Positions 11,570-23,500 of a DNA stretch of 64,000 nucleotides are shown in pieces. Below the pieces are notes generated by a model that was not told where the DNA came from, made no database searches, and saw only the letters and a program-made list of their open reading frames with translations. The stretch comes from Bimastos eiseni (lineage: Eukaryota; Annelida; Clitellata; Crassiclitellata; Lumbricidae): assembly GCA_959347315.1 (NCBI GenBank), contig OY365807.1, positions 33,353,660 through 33,417,659 of the forward strand, given 5' to 3'. The first letter of the stretch is position 1. Each line of letters begins with the position of its first letter. The translations under genes were made by a program, and so were the position numbers.

Positions 11570-14500
11570 GTAAATCCAACTTTCTGTAACTTTATTAATA
11601 TAGCACCATTTCAAAGGGAAACTGTAGCAGTTAATGTGGCAACACTGCACAATGACTGATCCACTGGACATTCTGCATTTGAAGCAAAGGTAGGCTAGGC
11701 TGAGAGGTAGGTTCCACTTAGATTACTAGACACCATAATATTGCCTAATTACCTCAAGGTAAAGGTTTGCATTTCAAAATGAATGGGTGGGCAGAGTAGT
11801 ATTGTGACCATATTTGGGGTCTTTCCATTTCAATCATGTAAGGGACTCAAGCCCAACCTGACACATAAATACAGAATTAGACTAATTCAGTTAATTGAGT
11901 AAGTTATTTTAAGCATTTCCTGCATGCATATGTGTATTTAGGAGGTTTACAGGTTCAAAGCCCGCAAATTAAATCATTACCAAATGTACAAATTATATTA
12001 CAAAAACACTCAACTTTTCAAAACTGGCCCCATACTCTTCAACCAAGTTCGATGGGAAATTTCCCTCTGAATTGTCTCTGACTTCGCTTTTGACTGCATA
12101 CAATTATAAAAAGTAATATATAATTAGCAAATTAGAATGATGATACACCCTCAAAAGTTGCTCAATTATTGTCTTTAAGTGTTGATTAGCCTGCTATTTG
12201 GTTGAGTTTTCATGCAAATTGTTTTCTGTTCAGCTCTAAGAAAAAGCTCTAAGAAGTGTTAAATGGATAAGTCTGAGACCTATAATTATCAATATCTTTC
12301 GGCCCTAGGGCCACTACTGCTGAAATCAGAGGGCTCGGTGTGCTATGGCCCAGGCAGGGTCACGATGAATGGGGTATGGGTGAGATGATGGATGAATTAT
12401 TGTTAAGTAGGTGAATGGATTGATCAAATGAGTGGGTGGATGGGTGGAAGGAATCGAAAGATTAATTGGGGATATGCTGGATTGATGAATGGCTAGATTG
12501 ATGCATGGATTATGGTATTGGGTATATTTTTTATAAATGAATGGATAGATGGATTGGTGAAGGGATCTTGGATGTGTTAGTGAGTGAGTTGAGTAGGTGG
12601 ATGGATGTATGAATGGATGGATGAACTGACAGATGGGTAGATGGATTGAACATGGGTGGGTAATGGGAATGTATGGGTAATTCAGGAGGATTGGATGAAA
12701 CTCTATAATGACCAATAAAACATGTGTGAACTTGAACTGATAGAGTCAGCACATTTTGAGTGCATAGACCAACAAGTTTTGATTGAGTCTATCAAATTCT
12801 CAGTCTGTCAGTTTCGGAGTTGATTATGGTGTTGGGTTTGAAGTGATCAGTTCAATCAGGATATCAATCAAGCAATCCATGTAACGTCATTTTCAGAGTG
12901 AATTACTTAGTGAATTTTCAGGGTGGACTCACTGATGACACGAATTCTCTTGGATTGGATCACCACTTTACATGGACAGAAAGCCTCTTCCATCGACACA
13001 ACAGAAAAATCGTTATCGTTGGCATACTTGTTTTATGTCTCGGCTGCCTTGGATTACAGACAGCGATCAGAGAAACTGACATCGAGAGTCTCTTGGTTCA
13101 GGGTATGTCGAGTCACAATCTCTTGCTGAGATTATTGCATAACCGGAAATCGCCTTGGACATTCGCCTCAGCCGAATATTGGACTCTCTGGAAGTATTCG
13201 CCTCGGCAAATATTACACCCACAAATAGCTAAAAATAACTTTTTTGATAAAAATAATTTTTTTGGATAAAATAATATTTTTTCATCAAATACATTTAGGA
13301 CTTACACACTACTTACTTATAAGCTAATGATTAATTAAGCAAGAACTTAACATTCCATTGAATTTTCTATTTTCTTTAAAATAATGATCATGCTAATTTA
13401 TATATTTTAATTTCTTTTGGTTATATTCCCCAGGTGGCAACCAAATCAGTAATTTTCCGCTTGAGTTGGCATTGGCTCCACTCACTTTCCAGTAAACATT
13501 AGAGAGTAAAGACGTCATTGATAGCTTCATAGTTCAAATTTTATAGCAAGGTTTTAAATTTTTTTCACAACTAAAGTTATTAAATAATAAATATATTGCT
13601 ATAGCCTAGAGTGCGACAATACGCTACATGAAGGATATTGCTATAGACTCTGCATTGACTATAGATAGTAGCTGTGCATGTGGCAGGTTAACTATGCTTG
13701 CCTACAGATGGTACTCGCTGTGAGATTTGCCGCTACTATTCGGTTCGTACCCGGAGCCAGCAAATAGTTCATCCAAATACTCGGATTCGGTACTCCGTTG
13801 AAATTGTCTATTCGGTTTTGCCATAGCTGAGATCTAGTAAACGTATAACAAAATGAAATGTAACATGTTTTTACTTTATTCGTTTAACAACATAATCTGG
13901 TGCAGTCTAGGTGAATTGCATGTACAGAGTGATCATTAAAGGTATTGGTTTTTGCTACAAAAATGTGACTGTTGCTTACAGTCATAGCAAAAAAAGTTTC
14001 ATCAGCAGAATGAATTCATGCAGAATTAGGTAAAAGACAGTGAGCTGGAGAAAAACAGAAAAGATGAACAGATCAATTTTTTGCCACCAGTTACTCAGTT
14101 GTCTAAAAAAACATTTTCCAAGTGGAAATCTAAACAAAGTAATTACCCATCTAATATTTTGAGTTGAAAATTTCAGGTACACCTAAACACCACATTTTAT
14201 ATTTACTGCTTCAGATATGTCATCGTTTGTTTCTGCTTGGCTGGATTACTTTGTGGAAAGAGTGTGAGGCGATGAGTGCTGTTCGTTTAACATTTAACAG
14301 TTGATTGATTCTCAGTGAGGGGTTGCTTTCATGTCTGATTTCTGCTGAAAAGTATTTTGTAATGTTGAATTAGCTCATTCATGCCCTTTGCCCAGGACTA
14401 GGGAACCAGTATAGAGACCTTGAAATAGTGCCCAATATAGGCATATTCTTCACACTATTGACTGATTTTATGAGCCCTAGTTGGAAACTTGTTGTAAATA

Positions 14501-17500
14501 TGTGATGTCATCGACATGATTGTCTGGTAACATTTTGAAGGTTGCATGTTTTCAGATGAAGGACAAGTGTTGGAGCAACTCCACTATATGGTGTCCGCTC
14601 GAGGAAAAGGGAGCCAACCTGTGAGGCAGGTGGTTCTCCAGATACCTAGGGTGCCTGAAAAGAGTGTACTCAGCATTGATAGTTTGATTCAGCACTTCAA
14701 CTTCCTTCGTTCTGCCACTAAAGTTTCTGTGGACAAGTTTGGCATGTAAGTTTTATGCAACAGATAAAAGGATTTTGAATGGTTTTAATAACTGAGAACC
14801 AACTTAAATGGAATTTTAACAGTTTATTTATTGAAAAGAATTTATCATTGCTTTAGACATCTGAGGTTTGGTTTAATTCACTTTCAGCAGATCTTGGAAA
14901 TCAATTTAATTGTTGCTCATTATTTCTAACGTCTGGTGTGTTTAGAACATGGCAGCTAAAGGACATTTGTCGGAGTGTGAGTTTTCCGAACTTTGATGAC
15001 GATAGCGCCATCGATCAGGTGAGTGAAATTAATCAATAGGACATTAAAGCAGAATTTGCATAATAATAGGCCAAGTTTATCTCAATTCATTTCATTTACT
15101 AAATGTCAGATCTTTTAGAGAAAATACTAAGTTAATAACAGAGACTTATTGACAAAGATACATTGATCATTAATATTTTTTGAAAGCTGAGTAACATATA
15201 TTTGTTAAGTACGTTTAGTTTTAAATGTCGAGTTTGTTCTAGCTTTTTTTGTGCTAATATTACAATATTTTTAGATACTGAAAAGTCTTGAGACATGTGT
15301 CATTATTACGCCTTTGGACTGTTTTTGGGAGGGAAGCAAGCTGCTTGGACCAGACTATGGAGCCTATTTTCCGTTAGTAAAATTTTTTTGCAATTTTTAC
15401 TTTTTCAAAGTATTATGTTATGTATCATAAACGATTAGAATCTGTGTTTGGTTTTGCCTGACCTTGGAAATCGTTGGTTACTTGAGATTGGAATGGCAAT
15501 TACATCATATGTTAGTTTTCCTCAATCCTTGCGCATCGGTGTGGCACAGTGGCCGATGGGTTAGAGCGGTCAGCCCGTAACGTTCAGTGTGTGCTGAGCG
15601 CGCGGGTTCGAGCCTCGTCCAGGGCATCACTGTGTAGGGACCTTGAGCAAGTCCTTCACACACTGTTGCTATGCAGTACAACTACAATTGCGCCGTCGAG
15701 GCGTGTGTATGCACTTCTGAGAAAAAAGACGTTGGAAGAAGGGCAGTATCAAATTTTTGAAATAAATAAATAAAATAAATAAATCACATTCTTTATTAGG
15801 GCATAACCGGAAATCGCCTCGGACATTAGCCTCGACCGAATATCCCGTTTTTAGGAACTATTTGGAAGTATTTGCCTTGGCAAATATTTCACACACAAAT
15901 AGTTAAAACTAGAAATTTTTTAATTCAATATTGTTTTCATAAACATTTAATAATCTAAAAACGAAAATAATGAATTTAAAACTGTATTAGTAGTTATTAC
16001 AGTCACCAACGTTTATTTTGCTATTTTTTTATTATGCAAAACGGCGAAAGTGATGAAAGTGAAAAATTTTCAGCTTAGCCTGTGGATGGTACTTGCCGGG
16101 CCAGAGTTGCCACTACTATTCAGTTCGTACCCGGATTCGTCAAATAGTGCTACCAAATTCTCTGATTTGGTACTTGGTAGAAATTGTCAACTCGGTTATG
16201 CCCTATTCTTTACCTGTGACATCTGTGTAACTTATCAGGATGCTAGTTTCGTCTGATTGTGCTGTATATTAGGAAGTGCTGTCAGGATTTGGTACCAATT
16301 TGAAAACTTTTTACAACTCACTCCGAGTTAATTAGTACTGCTGTGTTCTACTTCCATTTATTTTGCAGTTGTTTTATGAAATTTACTTTTGATGGTAAAT
16401 AATTTAGTGATCATACTTTTTAAATAAAATCAGATCTGTGTAGAATTATTGAAGCATGAGCATAATAATAGTGTGGGATAATTACAGAAGCTAAGACATT
16501 CTACTCTGTTTATATAAAGATTTTCACTGTTTTGAACTTTATGTTATGAAGGAGCTACACTAATGGAGTTAAATGGTCAAACCTAAATCCGGAGAAAATC
16601 GTGCAGTCTTTCAATCAGATTGGAATTCATTTTCCACACGAAGAAGAGATAGACAAACTCCTAAAGAGAGTGAGTATGCATATATTATTTTAAAATAGAA
16701 ACGGTTTCAAGAGTCTGATAGACAGAGACAGAAACAGAAAAACAAGAGTCAGATAGAGATATAAAATGAAGGACAATGAAACAGGTTGATGCATACATGT
16801 AGTTGTGTGCCAACCAAGGGAAATTTAGTGCATCTTCTCCTGGCAACCAACTCTATGCACCTCTGATTCACATTTGCTCTCTTCCTTCCGTTCCTTCAAT
16901 TTGCCCTTACCCTCACTTTCCTCCATTTTGCCCTCACCATCCCTTTCCTCTATATGCTCTCTTCCTCCCTGTCCTCTATTTTGCCCTCATCCTCCCTTTC
17001 CTCTATTTTGCCCTCATCCTCCCTTTCCTCTATTTTGCCCTCATCCTCCCTTTCCTCTATTTTGCTCTCACCATCCCTCTCCTTCATGTGCTCTATTTTG
17101 CTCTTTCCTCCATTTTGCTCTCACCATCCCTCTCCTTCATGTGCTCTATTTTGCTCTTTCCTCCATTTTGCTCTCTTTCTCTATTTCCTCCATTTTGCCT
17201 TCACCCTCACTTTCCTAAATTTGCTCTCTTCCTCCCTCTCCTTCATTCTGTCCTCACCCTCCCTTTCCTGAATTTGCTCTCAACCTCCTTCTCCTCCATT
17301 ATTCCTCCGTTTTGCCCTCACCATCCCTTTCCTCCATATGCTCTCTGTAGACCTGTAATTAACATTTTCAATTGAAGATTTAAACTTAGGATCTTGTTCA
17401 ATGCTCCAATTGAGGAGTTTGAATGAAAATTTAAAAAACCAGAGAGGTAATATTCATATTCTGGCATTTGTAAAAACTCCTCAGCTGACTCCTCCTAGGT

Positions 17501-20500
17501 GGGGAAATCTTTTTGCTGAGACTCTTCAATCCAACAGCAGCACAACTCTTAGACCACCTAACTTGTGTTGTTCCTGGATTTCCTGACTCAAAATGAATAA
17601 AACTCTCAGTGAATACCAAGAGGAATTGTATTACACAGTCACTGCGGTCACCCGTTCTAGGGCTTAGTGGGCCTTATACATGGTGTTCTCAAGAGGGTGT
17701 CAGCAGAGTCAAGAGAACATCTGTTGCTGTTTTTTTAAGGCTGGAATTACATCAGCCTATCAGGAGCTGCCATGTCTGAACCCATTTGACCCAGAATGTC
17801 CTGTTACGGCTCCAAATTATCTCAACAAACAGGTATAGGTCTTTATAGGGGTATTTGAAACATGTGCCACTTTGTTTTGGTTGAATTAACACTATCATTA
17901 TCTTCATTGCCACTCTTATGGTTAAGTGTTATCATCAATTTGGAAGTCATCATCTGGGGCATTGTCATCATCACACGTGTTGTTGCAGTCATAATTCAAT
18001 TTACTGACAATTTTCATTTCACAGCTGCTACAGCCTGGACTGTCGCAAACTTTTTTAATTTGCAAGTGCTAGCTTATATAGCACCACACAGGAAGCGTCG
18101 TGAGGAAAGCTATTATTGCTCCTGTCCTGATAATCATTGGACCACAATTGAACAGAATGGTCTTCAACTGCTTGAATAACAGAGACATAGAAAGGAGATG
18201 AAGCTCATGTTCTACATTGGTCAGGAACCTGTCACAGAATTGCCAATGATGTAATATTATTTTGCTTTTATATAGCGCCACTATATCTCTAACTGACAGA
18301 AATTGATAATGCTGAGCAGTTATTAGTAAAGCAACCATCGCATGGGACTTGCCCAGACCCTTGCTCTTGTCTTTGTGTCATAAGATCAGCATGCAACCAT
18401 TCTTATACCATGTCCACAGATATGTGACAGTGTAACATGGTGGCCGATTGGTTAGAGCGGTCGACCCGTAACACTCAGTGTGCGCTGAGTGAGCAGGTTC
18501 AACCCTCATCCGAGTCGTCAGTCACTGTGTAGGGACCTTTAGCAAGTCCTTCGCGCACAATTGCTCTGCATTACATCTGTAGTTGCGTCGTTAAGTGGGC
18601 ACTTTTGAGCAAAATAGATTGGTAGAAGGGCAATTTCAAATTACAGTTGTATAAATCTATTATCAGTTTTCACCAATACTGTAACAACAGCATTGTCATT
18701 ATCATTGTCATTGCATAATGCTATCACCAGTATCCTTATAAGTATCACTCATTATCCAGGATAGAAATTATTGCATTTTCATTTTTACTTATTACACAAC
18801 CATTGATTACGCATTTATCTGTAGGATGACATTATTAAATTTATGAATTTGTGTTTAACTGGATATTTTGGTAACATTCAAAGTTATGCATGTAAATTTC
18901 TTGATTTCTTACACTTAGGTGTATTATTTAAATCTACTGTATATTTAGTTACCGGATGTGGAAAAGGTGTTGGCAAATGGATGCACAGGATTTGCCACAA
19001 GGTTCATGGTTTGGGATGATGACCTAATCATTGGTGGCATGTCAAAGAGTGCAACAGGGTGGATTTTGAGGTACACTGAATTATAATTACCTTTAAATGT
19101 GTATATCTGTATGTGTCTATGTATGCATGATGTATGAGTGTATATTAGCGTGTATGTATGTGTGTGCATTTATGTTTGTATGTACATATGTACTTATCTA
19201 TGTATGTGCAGATTGAACTTATGTAGAGCATTTGTATGTATTGTATGTGCATGTACATCCATCGTATGTATGTACATGTATGTATGTATGCATTTTCATA
19301 CATCATGTAAGTATGTCTGTATGTTTGTGTTTAATATCTTGTATATATGTATTTAGGTGTGGATGTACATGTATATATGTATGTATGGTATATACATTAT
19401 ACAATGTTTGCCTTTGGTGTCTGTTGTCAGATCCATTACCATGCCTTGAAGATGTATCGTGGACACGTTGTTTATCTTACAATAATTATTATGGTTTAGA
19501 AGAGGTCCATTGGAAAAGTGCTAATGCAGTTCTAATTGTGCATCCTGCTCTGCATAATTTAATTGCCAAGTGTATTTTCAGTTCAATCTTAATATCAATT
19601 TGATTCACATCAAGTCCAGATTTCTATCTTTTTGGACCTATTTTGTGCGACAGACATGAATTTGTGGCTTTCTTTTGAGTGAGGCTACCCTTCAGTGATT
19701 CTCATTTAATATTACAGGCTAGAGTGTCTGTGGTCCTGAGTTTTCCTAATGTATGTTATATTGTTGCTGCTACTTTATTTGGTGTAATATTCTTGTTTTG
19801 GGAATGTAGGCCTACCTACCAGTTGAAAGGCTCTGTCTTATATGTTGCTGCTGCTGCTGCTGCTGCTGCTTCTGGTCTTTCCATATGGAGATTTCCAGCA
19901 GTCCCTGTTTTGTTTGTCAGTTTTATGATTTTAACCTACAATTCCTGACTTCTAGCACCTCTCATCACGGACCATGGGCCTCCTTATCTTTATGCCAAGA
20001 ACCTCCAACTCTGCCTGCCGGTCCATCTGTTGATGTGGGCTTCTGTTCTTCTGAAAGAGGAGAGCAATTTCTGCTGTGGTCTGTTGGCTGGAGAGTGCAG
20101 TCTATTGGCTAGAGAGAGCGGAATGTTTGATTTATCTAATCCCTGACCCACGTTTCGAATTACAAACACTGATTGGGTCGGTTGGTTTGTGGCTATTGTC
20201 AAACAGTTTAGCTGAGCCACTCATTGGCTGAGCCACAAGCAGAGGGAGTGAGAGAGGGAAGGGAGGGAGGAGTATCTGGTGGAGGGACTTTCTCCAGAGG
20301 CATTTGATCTCTTTCAATAATCTTGTGGAAAGTGATATGGATGGCACCTATTATAAACACCTCCTCCGTTTGTCTACCACCACCCATTGTGTGCACCACC
20401 AGTGTCGATAGATCTCCTGGTTTGTGATAACCAGACCACACAAGTGGATGGCTACATGGGTGGTCTTTGTGGCCTCAAGCCTGCCTCCACTGCGGCCAGG

Positions 20501-23500
20501 CCAACCGATTTAAAGAATATTTATTTCACAAAGGGTCTTCTGAAATAAGAATAGCTCTCATATTGTTCACTTATCTCCCCTCTGCTGCTCTTCACTTATC
20601 TCCCCTCTGCTGCTCTTCAATTATCTCCCCTCTGCTGCTCTTCACTTATCTCCCCTCTGCTGTTCTCTGTGTAGTGATCTGACCTAGAGCTGTGAATTCT
20701 TACTTGATTGAATTAAATTGTGGGTTTATGAGATTATAAATGGCTGGCTTGGTATATGTGTTGGCTATGTGTATGATTATGTCTGTTTGTCTGTCTACTG
20801 TCTGTTTGTGTATGTACCAGTATATTAGTATGTAGATGGTCGCAGAACATCATAACCTCTGGATTAAATTCTGAAAACTCCGGAAAAACTTCCCTGGACA
20901 GAATACTCTCTCACCAAAAAAATTTACAAATCGCTCTATAGCTAAAAACTAGCAGAAAAAGAACCGAAGCGTATCATTGAATTAGCAAATTACAATTTTT
21001 ACAAGTTGTCTATAATAATTAATTATGCAGGACACCTGAGCTAGTCTTTTATAATCTTATCTGCTTTGTTGTCAATTTTGGAAAGTCTGGTGAAACTATT
21101 CTGTAGACCTTAGAATAAATCCCAGATTGATATGAAAATAAAAAATTTATCACCAAAATCCTAAGATCTTATGAAAATTCCCAGGGAATGGTGTCACTGA
21201 TCATCACCTGTCTTGGACAAAAGAAGCCCAGACAGAACTGGTTGATGTTGCACTGGGGAAGTTCTTTTTCACCCATCAACTGCACTGATGACTTAACATC
21301 TGCAGCCTTGAAATTTATGCAAATATTTTTTTCAGAATTATTTTCATGGATAATTCACAACATCTGATTTGTGGAATGTTTTCCAACTGTTGAAAGCCAG
21401 TGCAGATTGTAACTCTGCTGATAAACAGTATCACTCAGTAATAGCTTTGTATCTAAGTAAATGGACAATTACATTTCAACCATCTACAAATGATTCTGTG
21501 CATAGATTCTCTTTGCACATTGATTCATCTCTGTGCATAGATTCATCTCTGTGCATAGATTCATTTTTGTGCATTGATTCATCTTTGTGCATTGCTTCAT
21601 ATGTGTGCATGGACTCCTCTCTCTGCAAAGATTTATGTTGTGCTTCGATTCATCTCTGTGTTCATACCGTTTTCTTGACTTTAATTCAGTGAGTCATCTG
21701 CTGCGCATTCTGCTATAATTCTAGAAAATTAATCCAGGAAACCATGTGATTGTGTTTCAGAGCGGAAGCTGTTAAGTCCACTGTGCAGCTGATGGGTGAA
21801 AAAGAACTCTATTACTTCTACCGTGACACCTACAGAGTTCATGGTCTGAATTGGAACCAGACTCTTTCAAGAGAAGTCTTGGAGGCATGGCAGAGAAGGT
21901 TCACTCAGGTACTTAGGTTTCTAAGTTCAGTTGGTTTCCATTTCTGAATTTTTATGATGCTCAATTTCATTTTTGCACTTATTATATGCACAATTGTTTG
22001 CTTCTATTATATGCTTCCTCTGGACCTCCCGCTTTTAACTAGGATCCTCATCTTCTTTATACTGTGCTCTTAAATCTGTCCTCTTTGACCGTGGTTGGAC
22101 TGGGAGCACCTCTGAATAGATTTCTTGAAGAGGCGCTAAATCAAGTTTGAATCTGTTTGATTGATTGATTGACAACAGTGCATTAAAAGGTGATCTTGGT
22201 GTACAACCAGACTATGGTTTGATGCTGCAAGGAACTTTTCTAAGATACTGCAGGTTAGGTACTTTACCTTTACTGCTTATGTGACCTTTACTTGTCTTGC
22301 CTTGCCCTTGCCTTAGCTTATCTGACCTTAGCTTTTCCTACTATAACCTAGAATGGATGTTTTGCTAGAACAGGCAGTGATATGGTGTGTCCACACAGGG
22401 TGTGTGTCCATATTTTTAACATGTTTTTAGAAGATTCAGGAGATGTCGTCTGTGGCGACAGCAAATGACTCACTTGCAGATGATGTCTATTCGTTATCAT
22501 TATTGAATCTCAAAGACTGCTTAGAAGATGCCTCCAAAGTTGATTTAAGAAGAATTGCACTTATGGCCATTGTCCTGGTAAGGAGAAGTTAAACTAATCT
22601 ATTCTGCATGTATTTATTCTAATATAGCACCTTCATCAGAGCCATTCTGACCCACAAGGCATCATTAATGGTCACTTCTAGACAAGCTGTAATCAGAAGA
22701 ATTATGGTCTGTTGCATTCCTGTCAGAGTTCTATGGGTTTTTGATAGGTAGCCAGGAGCATTTTAAGTAGAAAATTTGCCCAGCTTCCTGTAAAAATTAT
22801 TTTCCACTCCTAACATGCTTAATGAAACTATTTTACTGGCTTCCAGCACCTAAATGCATTCGTTTCAAGACCCTTGCGTTGATGCGTAACTGTCTTTCTG
22901 GGTCTGTGCCCGCCTACCTTCTGGCTCTCTGCACTAGGGTCTCCTCTATTCCGCATGGAGTTTCCCTTCATTCCTGTCCCTGCGGACTTTGGGTGTTTTC
23001 CCGCACGCGCTCTGCCATGACCCAATCCACGAACTTCACCTACGTGGTTCCCACCAGCTGGAACAGCCTCCCTTTCCTCTTCAGAACGAGCTGCTCTTTC
23101 TCTCCCCTGGTGCCTTCTGGAAGCGCTTGAAGACTTTTATTTTTTTCTGTTTAGCTTTTTATTGAGTTGTGAGTGCCTCTGATTTGAGTGGCGCTATATA
23201 AGTGCTCCATTACATTACATTTACACAGCTGTTTAATCAAGCATTTTTAGGACGGTATTCTGCATAATTTAGGTCTGACTTTCTGTTGTTTTTCAGCTGA
23301 TTTACATTTGTCTGATATTGGTTGAATTGCCTGATGCTGTGCCATCCAAAGTGGTTCTTGGATTTGCTGGTCTCTTGCTAATCTTGTTGTCGACAGTTAC
23401 TGGATTTGGAATCTGTTCACTTCTTGGCCTGAAGTTTAACGTTGCCTCGGAACAGGTACATTTACTCCAGGCTTATCTCTTTTGATTCTAGATGGATCAG

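Noticed and set aside
12326..12715. 129-codon minus-strand frame rich in His/Ser/Pro
   Set aside because: Reverse complement of a TGGA short-tandem repeat; no conserved domain.
15535..15620. Possible tRNA gene
   Set aside because: A- and B-boxes are present but continue into a SINE body with an A-rich tail and three other copies, so it is a tRNA-derived SINE.
16803..17375. 190-codon Pro/Leu/Phe open frame
   Set aside because: It is produced by the CCTCTATTTTGCCCTC minisatellite, is open in three phases, and lies in a ptch intron.
21369..21692. 107-codon Cys/Ser-rich frame with a 6-residue periodicity
   Set aside because: Its periodicity comes from the 18-bp tandem repeat; intronic, no splice support.
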